The notes: generated from the sequence alone by a model not told the origin. Shown: positions 53,116 through 62,409, counted from the stretch's first letter. The stretch is 64,000 nucleotides of DNA from Burkholderiales bacterium (GCA_019748155.1 JAIEPY010000007.1:1-64000), one strand, 5' to 3'. Numbers and translations are program-made.

Positions 53116-55323
53116 TTAATATGCCAATCTTGAATCATACATTTTAGTAAAATTAGCTTGCTGTTCATTTAGTGCCTCCTGAATCATGCCCTTATCAGTA
53201 TTACCAGTAATATTAAAGGTCTGTACCGGACTATAGCTGATGTTTTGTGCTGCTTTTAATGATGACATCTGTTTTTGTTGCTGGGTTGTCGCTGCTTCCA
53301 AATTACCGGCAAAGTGTTTTGGCTGGCTGATTTCATGGTTAATATCAACCTTGAATGATTTACCATCATTACCGTCAAATAAAGACTTAACCGCACCGAC
53401 TACCTTCATTACCGTATCATAAAAACCTGAAAGCATTGCCCAAGCTTTTTTTAGCCAGCCAACAAAATCATCCCAATGGGTACACGCCCAGTAAATCGCA
53501 CCAGCCAAAAGCGCAATACCAGTAACTATTCTAAATACTGGATTTGCATTCATCACCACGTTAACAATCCCTTGCCAATATGACATCAACTTAGTTGCCA
53601 GCGCCGCTCTAGTTTGTAGGGGGATAAACCACAGGAGCGCCTTAGTAAATCCACCAAACAGTCCAGAGCTCAATAACATCACGGTATTAAATACCGAGAT
53701 AGCAATTCGTGCAGAGGTAAAAGCTACCGATAATCCAGCGAGAGCAATCGCCGCTTTACCCATCACCAAGAAAGCCTCTTTATGTGCTTCAATATATGGG
53801 CGTATCGTTTGATTCAGCAAGGTATTCACATCTCTTATAACTTCATTGATAGCTGGTAAAAATGTGTTACCGATTGTAATGGCAATTGCTGCCAGATTAT
53901 TTTTAAAAAGCTGCAGGGAGTTTTCTGTAGTAGATGAGCGTGAGGCAAACTCTCTCATCATACTGCCGGAATACCTGCTTTTATCACCTACCAGTTGAAT
54001 ATTGCCAATCACTTCCGGCAAATTATTCATCAGTCCGGCAATCGGTGCAATTGATTCTTCACCAAAGATTTGCTTTAAAATTGGTGCTTGTTTTTCTGGT
54101 GCAAGCTTCTTAATTCGCTGCAGGACATCAATCAATGACTCCATACCGTTTGTCTGCATACTCTTACCAAGTTTAGCCACATTTATACCTAGCTGGTCAA
54201 ATGCGTTAACCTGATTTTTAGTTGCTGCAGTTGATGAGGTTAAGGTGGTCATCATCTTCTTAATACCAGTAGCTGCTATTTCAGGAGCAACACCCGCCCC
54301 AATTGAAGTAGCTGCCAGCGCAGCTACCTGAGCCTCAGTTAAGCCCGCAATCTTACCGAGTGCACCAATACGCGTAACAACCTCACCAATTTGTGCGCCA
54401 CTGGCTGCAGAATTATCACTCAGAATATTAATCTGGTCTGCCAGCGCCACCACTTGTTGTTGGTTTAAATGAAAGCCTGAGCGCCATTTAGCCATCATAT
54501 CACCAGCAGCTTCAGCGCTGACATTATATGCAACCGCCATCTGTGCCGCATTTTCAGCAAAAGCAATCAAATCCTTTTTTGCGATACCAGCCTGAGCTGC
54601 GGCAGCAGTAATATGTCCGAGTCCCTCCACCGCCATTGGCACACGGGTAGATAGATCTTTAATCTGATTACCCATCTCGGCAAACTCTTGCGGCGTATCA
54701 AAGTGCACAAGTTTACGAATATCCGCCATCACCGATTCAAACTTAATCGCATCCGCAATTGGTTGCTGCAAAAATGAGAAGCTCTTTTTTGCCATCATAA
54801 TGTCAGTCGCCAAAAAGAAACGCTTTTGTGACTCCTGCTGCAGTCGCTCCGAAACCATGCCTCTAACCTGAGTCTTAGCCATTTTACTTTGCAGCTTTTC
54901 AGTACTGGCAGCCAGTTTATTTTGTTTATCAGCCAAATTATTAATGTCTAAGCCCGCATCTTTGATTTTTTGCCGATAGTTGGTTAAACGTTCAGATTCA
55001 TAAGCATGAGCTTTTGCCAGTTTATCGCTGGCTTTTTGCGCCTGAGCCAAGGCTAACGCCATCTGTCTTGTTGGCGTTCCAATTCTGCCAATTTCCTGCG
55101 TTAACTCATTGACGCCTGCTTTGGCGTGATAGGCATCAGTACCCAGTTTGGTAGTAGTTGCCTCAACTTTTTTAAATTCTTCAATCAGCTTATTTTGTTT
55201 TGACAAATTACCCAGTTGATTTTGCATCAGGGTTAATTTATCTTTGGCACTACCAAATGCCTTGGTAAATGAATTATTTATTTGTGCCTGAATCTGAAAT
55301 GATACGTCATGAATTTTTGACAT
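53116..55323 (-). CDS. Tail tape measure protein
   Basis: Protein of 735 residues. It starts with a coiled coil (INNSFTKAFGSAKDKL) and carries the TP901 tape-measure core around residues 185-460 (KFESVMADIRKLVHFDTPQE, QAGIAKKDLIAFAENAAQMA). Hydrophobic segments follow near residues 525-570 and 600-625. Its length sets tail length; such a size predicts a tail of moderate length for a contractile phage. Confidence 0.92.
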   Translation of the reverse strand: MSKIHDVSFQIQAQINNSFTKAFGSAKDKLTLMQNQLGNLSKQNKLIEEFKKVEATTTKLGTDAYHAKAGVNELTQEIGRIGTPTRQMALALAQAQKASDKLAKAHAYESERLTNYRQKIKDAGLDINNLADKQNKLAASTEKLQSKMAKTQVRGMVSERLQQESQKRFFLATDIMMAKKSFSFLQQPIADAIKFESVMADIRKLVHFDTPQEFAEMGNQIKDLSTRVPMAVEGLGHITAAAAQAGIAKKDLIAFAENAAQMAVAYNVSAEAAGDMMAKWRSGFHLNQQQVVALADQINILSDNSAASGAQIGEVVTRIGALGKIAGLTEAQVAALAATSIGAGVAPEIAATGIKKMMTTLTSSTAATKNQVNAFDQLGINVAKLGKSMQTNGMESLIDVLQRIKKLAPEKQAPILKQIFGEESIAPIAGLMNNLPEVIGNIQLVGDKSRYSGSMMREFASRSSTTENSLQLFKNNLAAIAITIGNTFLPAINEVIRDVNTLLNQTIRPYIEAHKEAFLVMGKAAIALAGLSVAFTSARIAISVFNTVMLLSSGLFGGFTKALLWFIPLQTRAALATKLMSYWQGIVNVVMNANPVFRIVTGIALLAGAIYWACTHWDDFVGWLKKAWAMLSGFYDTVMKVVGAVKSLFDGNDGKSFKVDINHEISQPKHFAGNLEAATTQQQKQMSSLKAAQNISYSPVQTFNITGNTDKGMIQEALNEQQANFTKMYDSRLAY

Positions 55324-55360
55324 AGTAACTTACCTAAACTTTCAAACAAATCATCGTTAT

Positions 55361-55389
55361 ATGCTATAATTTTCTCCTAATTACAGGAG
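55361..55389 (+). promoter_or_regulatory. Promoter and SD-masking hairpin of the reverse-strand small gene
   Basis: TGCTATAAT (55362-55370) is an extended -10 element on the strand opposite to the tail operon. Directly after it, CTCCT (55374-55378) and AGGAG (55385-55389) form a 5-bp hairpin with a 6-nt loop. The right arm is the ribosome site of the gene at 55396, so the hairpin could limit its translation. Confidence 0.5.
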
Positions 55390-55395
55390 TTTGTA

Positions 55396-55617
55396 ATGAC
55401 ATTTATTTTAAGCTGCATTCTGGCAATTACTCTCATTGCGCTTAGTGTGATGCTATTTGCACTAGTTGCACCATTTTTATTATTTATTGCTGGAATTCTT
55501 GGACTTATTTTTGTTGTTTACCCGGGCATTATTGCCATGAGAATACTTGACTTTCTTAATCTCACCCGTAATAAAACTAAAAAACCACTCAGGTTATTAA
55601 TTCCCAAGTGGCTATAA
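55396..55617 (+). CDS. Small membrane protein on the opposite strand of the tail operon
   Basis: Protein of 73 residues with two or so strong membrane helices over residues 3-45 and a basic C-terminal tail (NLTRNKTKKPLRLLIPKW). AGGAG lies six bases before ATG 55396, and an extended -10 element is placed correctly upstream. It is the only plus-strand gene within the late operon, with its own promoter, as expected of a moron expressed in the lysogen. Roles such as superinfection exclusion are possible but unproven. It overlaps the end of the gpE frameshift product by six bases. Confidence 0.65.
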   Translation: MTFILSCILAITLIALSVMLFALVAPFLLFIAGILGLIFVVYPGIIAMRILDFLNLTRNKTKKPLRLLIPKWL

Positions 55618-56012
55618 TTTAGACTTTAACTCCAAATACTTGTTAAGCTTCCACACTGGCACGCTTTCCCAGTAACCTACAAAACCATGCTCTGATAATA
55701 CTAAGCAGGCTGTTCTGAGTTGGTCGACCCGATTGACCCTAACAAAAAACCCTGTACCGCATATTTTAATTTGATAAATTCACCAAGCGGCAATCCGTTA
55801 TAAAATTCAGCCGGAAGCTTGGTCGCATTGATAATCAGCTGTTTGGTAAATCCGGTTTCAGCTTCAATTAGTCCAGAAAATCCGGGATTGATGCTTTTAT
55901 ACTGACTCTCAGCCTTTTCATAATCCAGCGTGGTGATATTTTCAATATTAATCTCCAGCTCACTATATTCTTTACCGTTAAATTGATATGGTTTAGCAAA
56001 TTTATGTTTCAT
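55612..56012 (-). CDS. Tail assembly protein E with -1 frameshift extension (E/E+E')
   Basis: The zero-frame product (56012 to 55701) has 103 residues and matches the gpE tail-assembly family. Inside it, the minus-strand heptamer T TTT TTG (55749-55743) is in the right phase for a -1 slip. The -1 frame then reads without a stop to TAG at 55612-55614 and adds about 44 residues ending GYWESVPVWKLNKYLELKSK. P2-like phages make E and E+E' this way upstream of the tape measure gene, as lambda does with G/GT. Confidence 0.78.
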
Positions 56013-56186
56013 ACTTATTCCTCAATAACACAATTATTTAAATTCTTATATAACGAGCGAAATTTTTCGCTGGTTGGATAGTTTTATCTCGGCAACATCT
56101 CACAAAGCGTCAGCAATTCTGTCCAACCACTTCTCCACGCGAGCCAAAAATTTGGCGGACGTTTCTTTGCATCGCCAACCAGCACT

Positions 56187-56708
56187 TTAAAAATAATCCC
56201 CAAGCTTTTTAACCAGTGCCCTGCCGGCAGCTTCAAAAATGCCATTAAGTTTATCAATTTTATATAATTGTTCACCATTAAGCTTAACTTCCAATGCCGT
56301 AGCTTCCAGTGTAAATGGAACGTTAAGCATATCATTCATTTTTAGGGTGCCAAGGTTAAACCCTTTGCAACTACCACGAACTGATATATACAAACCTTGA
56401 CCATTTATAGTATGATCTGCAGAATCAACACCGTTAATAACTGCTTTAAATTCGAGCAGCTTGTTATTGAGGTTTAACAGTCTAAATGCTGGCTGACTAA
56501 CAGTATTAAACTTTACCTCCAGCTCAAGCTTTTCTACTGAGCCAGTGCCGGGTATCTCAATTTCACCGAGGACACCGGTACCTTCTAAAGTAATAGATTT
56601 AAACTTAACCTCGGGTAGCTTTACTTCTGCCACCCCCAGTAAGTCATAACCATCAATATAAACCCGGTATTCACGGGTTTGTGCACCGATAAATGTAGAA
56701 TCACTCAT
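56187..56708 (-). CDS. Major tail tube protein (FII)
   Basis: Tube protein of 173 residues, P2 FII family. It starts just one base after the sheath gene ends. IDGYDLLGVAEVKLPEV and IEIPGTGSVEKLELEV are typical beta segments. Inner tube of a contractile tail. The 174-bp gap to gpE holds only a small palindrome (AGCGAAA/TTTCGCT, 56056-56071) and a 9-bp inverted repeat. Confidence 0.9.
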   Translation of the reverse strand: MSDSTFIGAQTREYRVYIDGYDLLGVAEVKLPEVKFKSITLEGTGVLGEIEIPGTGSVEKLELEVKFNTVSQPAFRLLNLNNKLLEFKAVINGVDSADHTINGQGLYISVRGSCKGFNLGTLKMNDMLNVPFTLEATALEVKLNGEQLYKIDKLNGIFEAAGRALVKKLGDYF

Positions 56709-56709
56709 C

Positions 56710-58149
56710 TTACTCTCCAGAAACTCTGATTAAATCATTGACATTAAATGCAACCTTGGTTGTAATGGAGGATGCGGTGGTGGAAGTACAATAATCCAGT
56801 AAAAACACCACATTGCCAGCCAGTAACGCATCCAATTGATTCTCATCCTGCGGAAATGAGATGCTGCCACTGATTAATTTACGGCTGCCAACTAAGCCAT
56901 CCAGCCACGCTTGCAATTTAGATTCAACCCGAAGAATAAAAGCACGGTCGATGATCTCATCAACATTGGGCGAGCAGGCAATTATGCATGAATTAATCAG
57001 GTAATTACCGCAATCACGCACTGCAATATCAAAATCTTTGACATCATTATTACCGGGATAACAAGCCGTGCGATTACCCCAGCATACCCATCCATTATCA
57101 CTATTGATTGCCAGAATTAAACCATTACCATTGAGGTACTGAGCTTGCGCCTCATCCAAAAATACATCCTGTCCGTTGATCTGGTAACCATTAATTTCAT
57201 AGCTTTTATTTGATGGATTTTGATTCGGAAATCCATTATTCTTTGCCGTAATACGTTGCTTAACGGCCGCTAGAAATGTTGATTGATTATAAACTACACC
57301 TGCAGCAAGCAGATCTCCAATACAAACATTATAATGAGGATCATTTAAACCTGCTTTAGCCTTAACATCCACCGCATCGGCATAAGTTACTATTTTACTG
57401 GTGTCCAAATCAACCAAGGCATTAGCAATAAACTTCGTATTCAAAGCTTTGGCATTGGATAACAGTGCCTGACTAACTGAGATATCTTTGGACCATGCCG
57501 GCGCGATTAAACTTCCCGGTAGCTCACGATATTGCGGGCGACATTTCTGCACCAGTTCAATTCCACTATAGTTACCTTTATTATCAATGCCTCCAATAAT
57601 ATCTTGAGCCGTTACTTTTGAGGAGTCTAACACTTCATAATCAATCACGAGCTTATCTGCAGGTTTAATGCTGCCCTCACTCAAAACCTTTACCACCAAA
57701 TGGTTGCTCTTATTAAAATCTAAACTATAATCGCTATCCAACACCTTATCTACACTGCCAACCTTAACTACAACACTGGACTTAATCGCACCAAGCTGGG
57801 ATAAAATAACCTGACTATTAACCTGAGTTTGCGTTTCCTGCTCTGCAGATTTTTTATGTTTAGCAGGATCCAGTACATTCACAAAGTACACCGGAGCAAC
57901 CCGAAACAGCGCAAAAAATACAAAGATAGCCTCACTAAGCGTATATTGTTTAAAGTTATCATCATAACCAAACAGTCTTACCGCTTCATTAAGATTAGTT
58001 AAACGCACCAATTTATTGACATTATTTTCATCAACCAGATTAATTGGTGCAGTACCAACAATAAAAGTAATATTCGCTTTAGTGCTTACAACTCCCTGAA
58101 TGGTAGTAGCCAGCTCCTCGGCGAATGAACCATGTTTATATTCAGACAT
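56710..58149 (-). CDS. Tail sheath protein (FI)
   Basis: Contractile sheath subunit of 479 residues, P2 FI family. The C-terminal part NGWVCWGNRTACYPG and LINSCIIACSP are the conserved core that links subunits. Together with the tube and baseplate genes it defines a myovirus-type prophage. Confidence 0.94.
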   Translation of the reverse strand: MSEYKHGSFAEELATTIQGVVSTKANITFIVGTAPINLVDENNVNKLVRLTNLNEAVRLFGYDDNFKQYTLSEAIFVFFALFRVAPVYFVNVLDPAKHKKSAEQETQTQVNSQVILSQLGAIKSSVVVKVGSVDKVLDSDYSLDFNKSNHLVVKVLSEGSIKPADKLVIDYEVLDSSKVTAQDIIGGIDNKGNYSGIELVQKCRPQYRELPGSLIAPAWSKDISVSQALLSNAKALNTKFIANALVDLDTSKIVTYADAVDVKAKAGLNDPHYNVCIGDLLAAGVVYNQSTFLAAVKQRITAKNNGFPNQNPSNKSYEINGYQINGQDVFLDEAQAQYLNGNGLILAINSDNGWVCWGNRTACYPGNNDVKDFDIAVRDCGNYLINSCIIACSPNVDEIIDRAFILRVESKLQAWLDGLVGSRKLISGSISFPQDENQLDALLAGNVVFLLDYCTSTTASSITTKVAFNVNDLIRVSGE

Positions 58150-58168
58150 AATTTATCTTTCGTAAAAC

Positions 58169-58750
58169 TTATTTAAAAAATCCCTCAAAATCTCCAACGT
58201 TACCAGCTGGCATATCATAACGCCAAGTTGTGGTTAAGGTTAAGCTTGCCAGTGGATCCTGATCATTGTCATAAATCTGCCAATCCAGAGACGGTTGAAG
58301 CACATATGCCTGAGCTAAGACTTTGCGTGGTATTCGCTTTAACTGTTGGCGAATTAATTTATTTGCTAGTAATAAAAAACTGTATCTATTCTCCTGATTA
58401 TATTCACTCACTAAAATCACAATATCAATCTTAGTTTCAGCGTAACTAGTACCATTGTCACTATCATCATCTTCACTGCCACCACTAGGTCTAATTATAA
58501 TCGCCGGGTATAACGGTGTAGCATCAGGAGCAAACTGCTTGTCATCAGCTCTTATTCGCCTCAGCTCTGCTTTATCAGGTGTACGCTCAGGCAAATAATA
58601 TTTATAAACTTTTGGTGTGGTTGACATTTCGGCAAGCGTTGGGCTTTCCGAGCTGATTTTGCTTAGCGTAAAACGGATATCTTTTACCCATTCAGTAACA
58701 GATTTTTGTAGCTGGATGACAAGACTAACCTCATTGGCTTCATGAATCAT
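58169..58750 (-). CDS. Phage tail completion/terminator-like protein
   Basis: Protein of 193 residues from an ATG at 58750 that overlaps the previous stop (ATGA). An acidic stretch SGGSEDDDSDNG lies in the middle, with beta strands and WRYDMPAGN near the end. Its place between the Z-like protein and the sheath suggests a tail terminator or head-tail connector. Family assignment is by position and general features only. Confidence 0.5.
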   Translation of the reverse strand: MIHEANEVSLVIQLQKSVTEWVKDIRFTLSKISSESPTLAEMSTTPKVYKYYLPERTPDKAELRRIRADDKQFAPDATPLYPAIIIRPSGGSEDDDSDNGTSYAETKIDIVILVSEYNQENRYSFLLLANKLIRQQLKRIPRKVLAQAYVLQPSLDWQIYDNDQDPLASLTLTTTWRYDMPAGNVGDFEGFFK

Positions 58751-59391
58751 CAAATACGCTCCTTTAACAGCCGCTCTAGCTGACGGTCAAGATTATTATC
58801 CACTTCCGCTTGAATATCTGTCCTTAAGTTGGGGCTATGCTCAAGCACACGGTTAACCATCTGCGGTACCGAGACACTATAACGTTGATTAATAATCTCT
58901 ACTTTATGCCGTTTCCCTGCTCTCCATGTGCTACGTTTTTTATTATGATTATTTCTTGTAGTAAACTTACCAGAGCGAGTAAACACTCCCCAGTGTCCAT
59001 TTTTCATTCTAGCAGTGAATGCATGCCGCCATTGATTGACTTCACCTCTAATAACTTCTGCTCTAAGAAGCTTCCCTGAATACGGTCCAAGATGTTGTCC
59101 ACGTGGATTAATTCCGAAGTTATAAAGAGGTAGAGCCGCACTTTTAAACATAAGCATCCCTACTAAATTATCCGGTCGTGCACGCTGGGTGTCCAGCACC
59201 TTTTTACCACGAGTATTCTGTTTTTTAAGGTCAAATTCTTGGTCTATCTGTCCATAAATTTTACGGCGTGCCATCGTTAGAGAGGTATTTATCGTCCCTT
59301 GAATCGCTCGTGGCGCTCCGTTTTTGACTTCCGCCAAGACGATTCGTGCCAAATCAAGTTTTTTAGCATCAATTGTAATAAAAGCACTCAT
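58750..59391 (-). CDS. Minor tail protein Z-like
   Basis: Protein of 213 residues, basic, resembling the lambda gpZ/GPZ family (NGAPRAIQGTINTSLTMARR, HWGVFTRSGK). It is likely a tail-completion factor. Overlaps both neighbours by a few bases. Confidence 0.65.
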   Translation of the reverse strand: MSAFITIDAKKLDLARIVLAEVKNGAPRAIQGTINTSLTMARRKIYGQIDQEFDLKKQNTRGKKVLDTQRARPDNLVGMLMFKSAALPLYNFGINPRGQHLGPYSGKLLRAEVIRGEVNQWRHAFTARMKNGHWGVFTRSGKFTTRNNHNKKRSTWRAGKRHKVEIINQRYSVSVPQMVNRVLEHSPNLRTDIQAEVDNNLDRQLERLLKERI

Positions 59392-59717
59392 GCTGCAACC
59401 CCAACCAATTTAAGAGTACAAACACTGTCATCTTCAGCAAAGTTAATTACTTTATAATGTACACCGTCAAATTCAATATTATTACCATAAACTATCCGAT
59501 ATGGATAATCATCAAATTTATAAATCACCTCAATATCATATTCAAAAATGCCTTCATTAAATGAAGATGAGCGATTATATTGACGATTGCCAATACTGTT
59601 TGAGTTAACCACACAATCTAATTCAATACCATCAAGAATATGGTAATCTGCAAACTCATTAGTGTTGATAAAAACCTGCTTGACATCTCTAGCTAATTGC
59701 TCTTTAAATGAACTCAT
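59388..59717 (-). CDS. Head-tail joining-like protein
   Basis: Protein of 109 residues from ATG 59717 (MSSFKEQL). A longer start at 59744 is excluded because it lies inside the terminator hairpin. Size, beta-rich sequence and position after the capsid gene fit the lambda FII/head-completion family (ELDCVVNSNS, GVHYKVINFAEDDSVCTLKL). Moderate certainty. Confidence 0.6.
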   Translation of the reverse strand: MSSFKEQLARDVKQVFINTNEFADYHILDGIELDCVVNSNSIGNRQYNRSSSFNEGIFEYDIEVIYKFDDYPYRIVYGNNIEFDGVHYKVINFAEDDSVCTLKLVGVAA

Positions 59718-59728
59718 AGAATACCCAA

Positions 59729-59752
59729 TAAAAAAGAGGTGCATTGCACCTC
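59729..59752 (-). terminator. Terminator between capsid and downstream tail genes
   Basis: On the minus strand GAGGTGC and GCACCTC form a tight stem (59736-59752) followed by a T run (59729-59735). It directly follows the capsid gene. Partial termination here would give more head than tail transcript. Confidence 0.85.
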
Positions 59753-59765
59753 CGATTAATTTAGC

Positions 59766-60932
59766 TTACTTGGTCGCTTTCTTAGGCGCATTTGCCGAGT
59801 CTGCTTCACTTTCCCGATTACCACCATCAGCTGATTTAGCCGCTAAAAAATCCCCACCAGTACAAACCGTGGCAGTAATAAAGCCATCAATATTCGTCGG
59901 AACAGGTAGCGGTCTGGATGATAAGCGCTGCAAGAGATTTTTAGCTTTTTTATCAATAAATGTTTCTGGCACCAATGGGATATTGGTCGTGCCAAGACCA
60001 TCTACCATATACAGCAAACCAAATATGATCTTATTGCTAACCTGAGTTGATGAAATAATCACCTTGTTAACATCAATCATTTGCTTAGCTTTTGGCTGAC
60101 CCAATACATCTAAATCCTGATCATCAAGATACTCCTCCTCATAGGTATAAATCTCAACCCCAAGAACAACACCAACCAACATTAAGCCTTCACTCTGAAT
60201 TTTTGGTTGATAATCCCCAAGTTTAGTCTGAATATATTTTTGCTGCTCTTTCCATTCTTTGTTGGCATAGAGACGGTCAAGCGCATTGGACCCAAAAATC
60301 ATAATGTCACAGGTCAGACCAGACTGCGAAACAAATTTACGCTTCCACTTTCTGATTTGCGCAAAAATATCCACTTCAAGATTATCCCAGTTAGTTTTTG
60401 GATCTTGCGTTAAATCCTGATAGTTCCAGTATCTGGACAAGTCCAGCTCCTGATCAACACCCTTACCCTTGATTGGAATCTTGCCAGTACACAGCAAGGT
60501 TGAACACATCCATTCAATCCGTCGGGTTACTGAATTACGCATTTCGACTAGGTCTTTTGCCTGAGACGCACCAAGACGGCGATTAACCCGATCTGCACCA
60601 CTGCTAGCTGAGCCATCATAAATAGTTTCACCTGCCATTCGTTTCTGTAAATCTTCAACGGTAATAATCATTTCCGGTGCAATTAATGGTGGTTTGTAAG
60701 TGTCAGTAACAAAGCTATCGCGTTCGACTACTTCACCATTTACTTTCATATTGACAAATGGCGCTAACTTGCGTTTACCCTTGTAAAAATCAACCTCAAC
60801 CGCTTCCGCAGTTGCACCGACACGTTCTTTAAAAAACGTATCCTGAATAAAGGTTAAGGGTGCAGGCAATAATTGCAATGCACGTAACATTTGACGTGGT
60901 TGATATAGACTGATTAAAGTATCATTTAACAT
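59766..60932 (-). CDS. Major capsid protein (lambda gpE family)
   Basis: Capsid protein of 388 residues, family E. LRALQLLPAPLTFIQDTFFK at the start and the conserved KRKLAPFVNMKVNGEVV and APEMIITVEDLQKR segments are present. Two consecutive ATGs exist; AGGGA spacing favours the second (60932). Preceded by the decoration protein, as in lambda. Confidence 0.93.
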   Translation of the reverse strand: MLNDTLISLYQPRQMLRALQLLPAPLTFIQDTFFKERVGATAEAVEVDFYKGKRKLAPFVNMKVNGEVVERDSFVTDTYKPPLIAPEMIITVEDLQKRMAGETIYDGSASSGADRVNRRLGASQAKDLVEMRNSVTRRIEWMCSTLLCTGKIPIKGKGVDQELDLSRYWNYQDLTQDPKTNWDNLEVDIFAQIRKWKRKFVSQSGLTCDIMIFGSNALDRLYANKEWKEQQKYIQTKLGDYQPKIQSEGLMLVGVVLGVEIYTYEEEYLDDQDLDVLGQPKAKQMIDVNKVIISSTQVSNKIIFGLLYMVDGLGTTNIPLVPETFIDKKAKNLLQRLSSRPLPVPTNIDGFITATVCTGGDFLAAKSADGGNRESEADSANAPKKATK

Positions 60933-60940
60933 CATATTCC

Positions 60941-61297
60941 CTATTTAAAAAAAATGCCAACCTGACGGGCACTTAGTTGATGATCTGCAGCAGTATCGCC
61001 GCCTTCAAAAATTAGCTGTGAGCTGATAAATTCCCCAGCCATATATATCGCAGCAACTACATCACTGTCTGTAGCATCGGCATCTTCTGCCGCGATTGCA
61101 TAGACCAGCTGGGAGTTATCAGTTTTTGCCTTATTAACAGGAGTACACTTCTCTTCAGTTGCGATAAATCCTAAAACATGCCCTCGTTTGTACGCGAAGC
61201 CTTTTTTAAGCGTTACTGTACCCGTTGGCATTTCAATTGCACCCGCCAGTAAGTTTTCAGACAGTGATTCACTGCGTGTATTTAATTTTTGTGGCAT
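60941..61297 (-). CDS. Head decoration protein (lambda gpD family)
   Basis: Protein of 118 residues of the HDPD family that caps capsid threefold sites and stabilises the filled head. LLAGAIEMPTGTVTLKKG and KRGHVLGFI near the start match the family. Its ATG overlaps the protease stop by one base (TAATG). Confidence 0.88.
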   Translation of the reverse strand: MPQKLNTRSESLSENLLAGAIEMPTGTVTLKKGFAYKRGHVLGFIATEEKCTPVNKAKTDNSQLVYAIAAEDADATDSDVVAAIYMAGEFISSQLIFEGGDTAADHQLSARQVGIFFK

Positions 61298-61695
61298 TAT
61301 TTAACTCCCGCAAAATCTTTAACACCGGCAAAGAATGCCTCCTCGGCTTTTGCCCGAGGATCAATTCCGGCTATTGGATCAAGCTGTGCCGCAACTACTT
61401 TGTTGACAGCGTCTGCTTCACTTTGATTGACCGCCAGTAAACTGCTGCGCTGGTCTTTTTCAGCTTTGAGAATAGCAACGGCTAAACTACCCGCACTATC
61501 GCCCGTCTCAAATTTAGCTTTGGCTACCAAATCAGCATGTCCGTTGCTTTCCATCTCTTCAATATCTTTGATGCGTTGCCGTTCGGCACTGATTCCAATC
61601 TGTTTACCAGCCTCAACACCAGAGAGCTTGCCAGCTTCAAAGATTTTGGCATAAATGTCTGGGTTATCCTTTTGTAGTGCTTCAATTGTTAGCAT
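61297..61695 (-). CDS. Nested capsid scaffold protein (Nu3-like)
   Basis: In-frame internal start at ATG 61695 within the protease gene, with a perfect AAAGGAG (61701-61707) five bases upstream. The 132-residue product (MLTIEALQKDNPDIYAKIF, then a long charged helix) is the scaffold part alone. This mirrors lambda Nu3 inside C. Confidence 0.75.
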   Translation of the reverse strand: MLTIEALQKDNPDIYAKIFEAGKLSGVEAGKQIGISAERQRIKDIEEMESNGHADLVAKAKFETGDSAGSLAVAILKAEKDQRSSLLAVNQSEADAVNKVVAAQLDPIAGIDPRAKAEEAFFAGVKDFAGVK

Positions 61696-62367
61696 AGTTG
61701 CTCCTTTAGGTAAAAAATTAGCTACCGGAGTAGTGGTAGCTATTTGTAGTGGTAAAAGTTGTTTGATTTTTTCCGCATAAACATTGCCAAAATCAATGCC
61801 ATTTAATATCAGGTTTCCATTATCTTCATAATGAGAATCTAATTCAATATCATCAACTACGATATCAATAAAACCAAGTTTAAGTGCTTCATCGGCGGTA
61901 AACCATGTTTCATTATTCATCATAGTTGCAATTTCGTCATGTGCTATCCCAGTTTTATTATGATAAACTGCTTGCATAGTTGCATTCATTTTTTCTAATG
62001 TCCCAGCTGCTTTAGCAAATTCTTGGCTATCACCATGAATAACAGTTGAAGCATTATGGATCATTAATAACGTATTTCTTGGCATTACTACCTTATCGCC
62101 AGCCATTGCAATGATGCTAGCAGCACTTGCAGCGAGACCGTCAATATAAGTAATTTTCTTGCCTTTGAAATTTTTGATGATACCGTAAATAACATGACCA
62201 GCAAATAAGTCACCACCTGGACTATTGATATGTATATGAAGCGTTTCTGATTTTACTGATTTTAATTGTGAGATAAAATCTTTGGGATTATTTTCTTCCC
62301 TTCCAATAACACCATAAATATGCACTTCAGCTTCATTATTAGCTAATGCCTTAATCTCAAAATTCAT
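61297..62367 (-). CDS. ClpP/S49-type prohead protease with scaffold domain
   Basis: Protein of 356 residues. Residues 1-195 form a ClpP-like protease: INSPGGDLFAGH oxyanion loop, catalytic serine in DGLAASAASIIAMAG and histidine in LLMIHNAS. Residues about 225-356 form a charged helical scaffold, as in lambda C/Nu3. The protease trims head proteins during maturation. An internal start makes the scaffold separately. Confidence 0.92.
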   Translation of the reverse strand: MNFEIKALANNEAEVHIYGVIGREENNPKDFISQLKSVKSETLHIHINSPGGDLFAGHVIYGIIKNFKGKKITYIDGLAASAASIIAMAGDKVVMPRNTLLMIHNASTVIHGDSQEFAKAAGTLEKMNATMQAVYHNKTGIAHDEIATMMNNETWFTADEALKLGFIDIVVDDIELDSHYEDNGNLILNGIDFGNVYAEKIKQLLPLQIATTTPVANFLPKGATMLTIEALQKDNPDIYAKIFEAGKLSGVEAGKQIGISAERQRIKDIEEMESNGHADLVAKAKFETGDSAGSLAVAILKAEKDQRSSLLAVNQSEADAVNKVVAAQLDPIAGIDPRAKAEEAFFAGVKDFAGVK

Positions 62368-62385
62368 AAATACCCCAATAAAGTA

Positions 62386-62409
62386 CCGTTATGGGAATTC
62401 CCATAACGG
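62386..62409. repeat. 24-bp perfect palindrome (copy 1)
   Basis: Arms CCGTTATGGGAA (62386-62397) and TTCCCATAACGG (62398-62409), centre GAATTC. It lies between the cassette B terminator and the ribosome site of the protease gene. A partner at 63349-63372 differs by one symmetric base-pair change. Candidate operator, or RNA hairpin for processing. Confidence 0.7.

Noticed and set aside
56070..56183. Inverted repeat GCTGGTTGG/CCAACCAGC flanking a 96-bp gap after the tail tube gene
   Set aside because: Short arms, a long loop and one end close to the tail tube coding end; could easily be chance.
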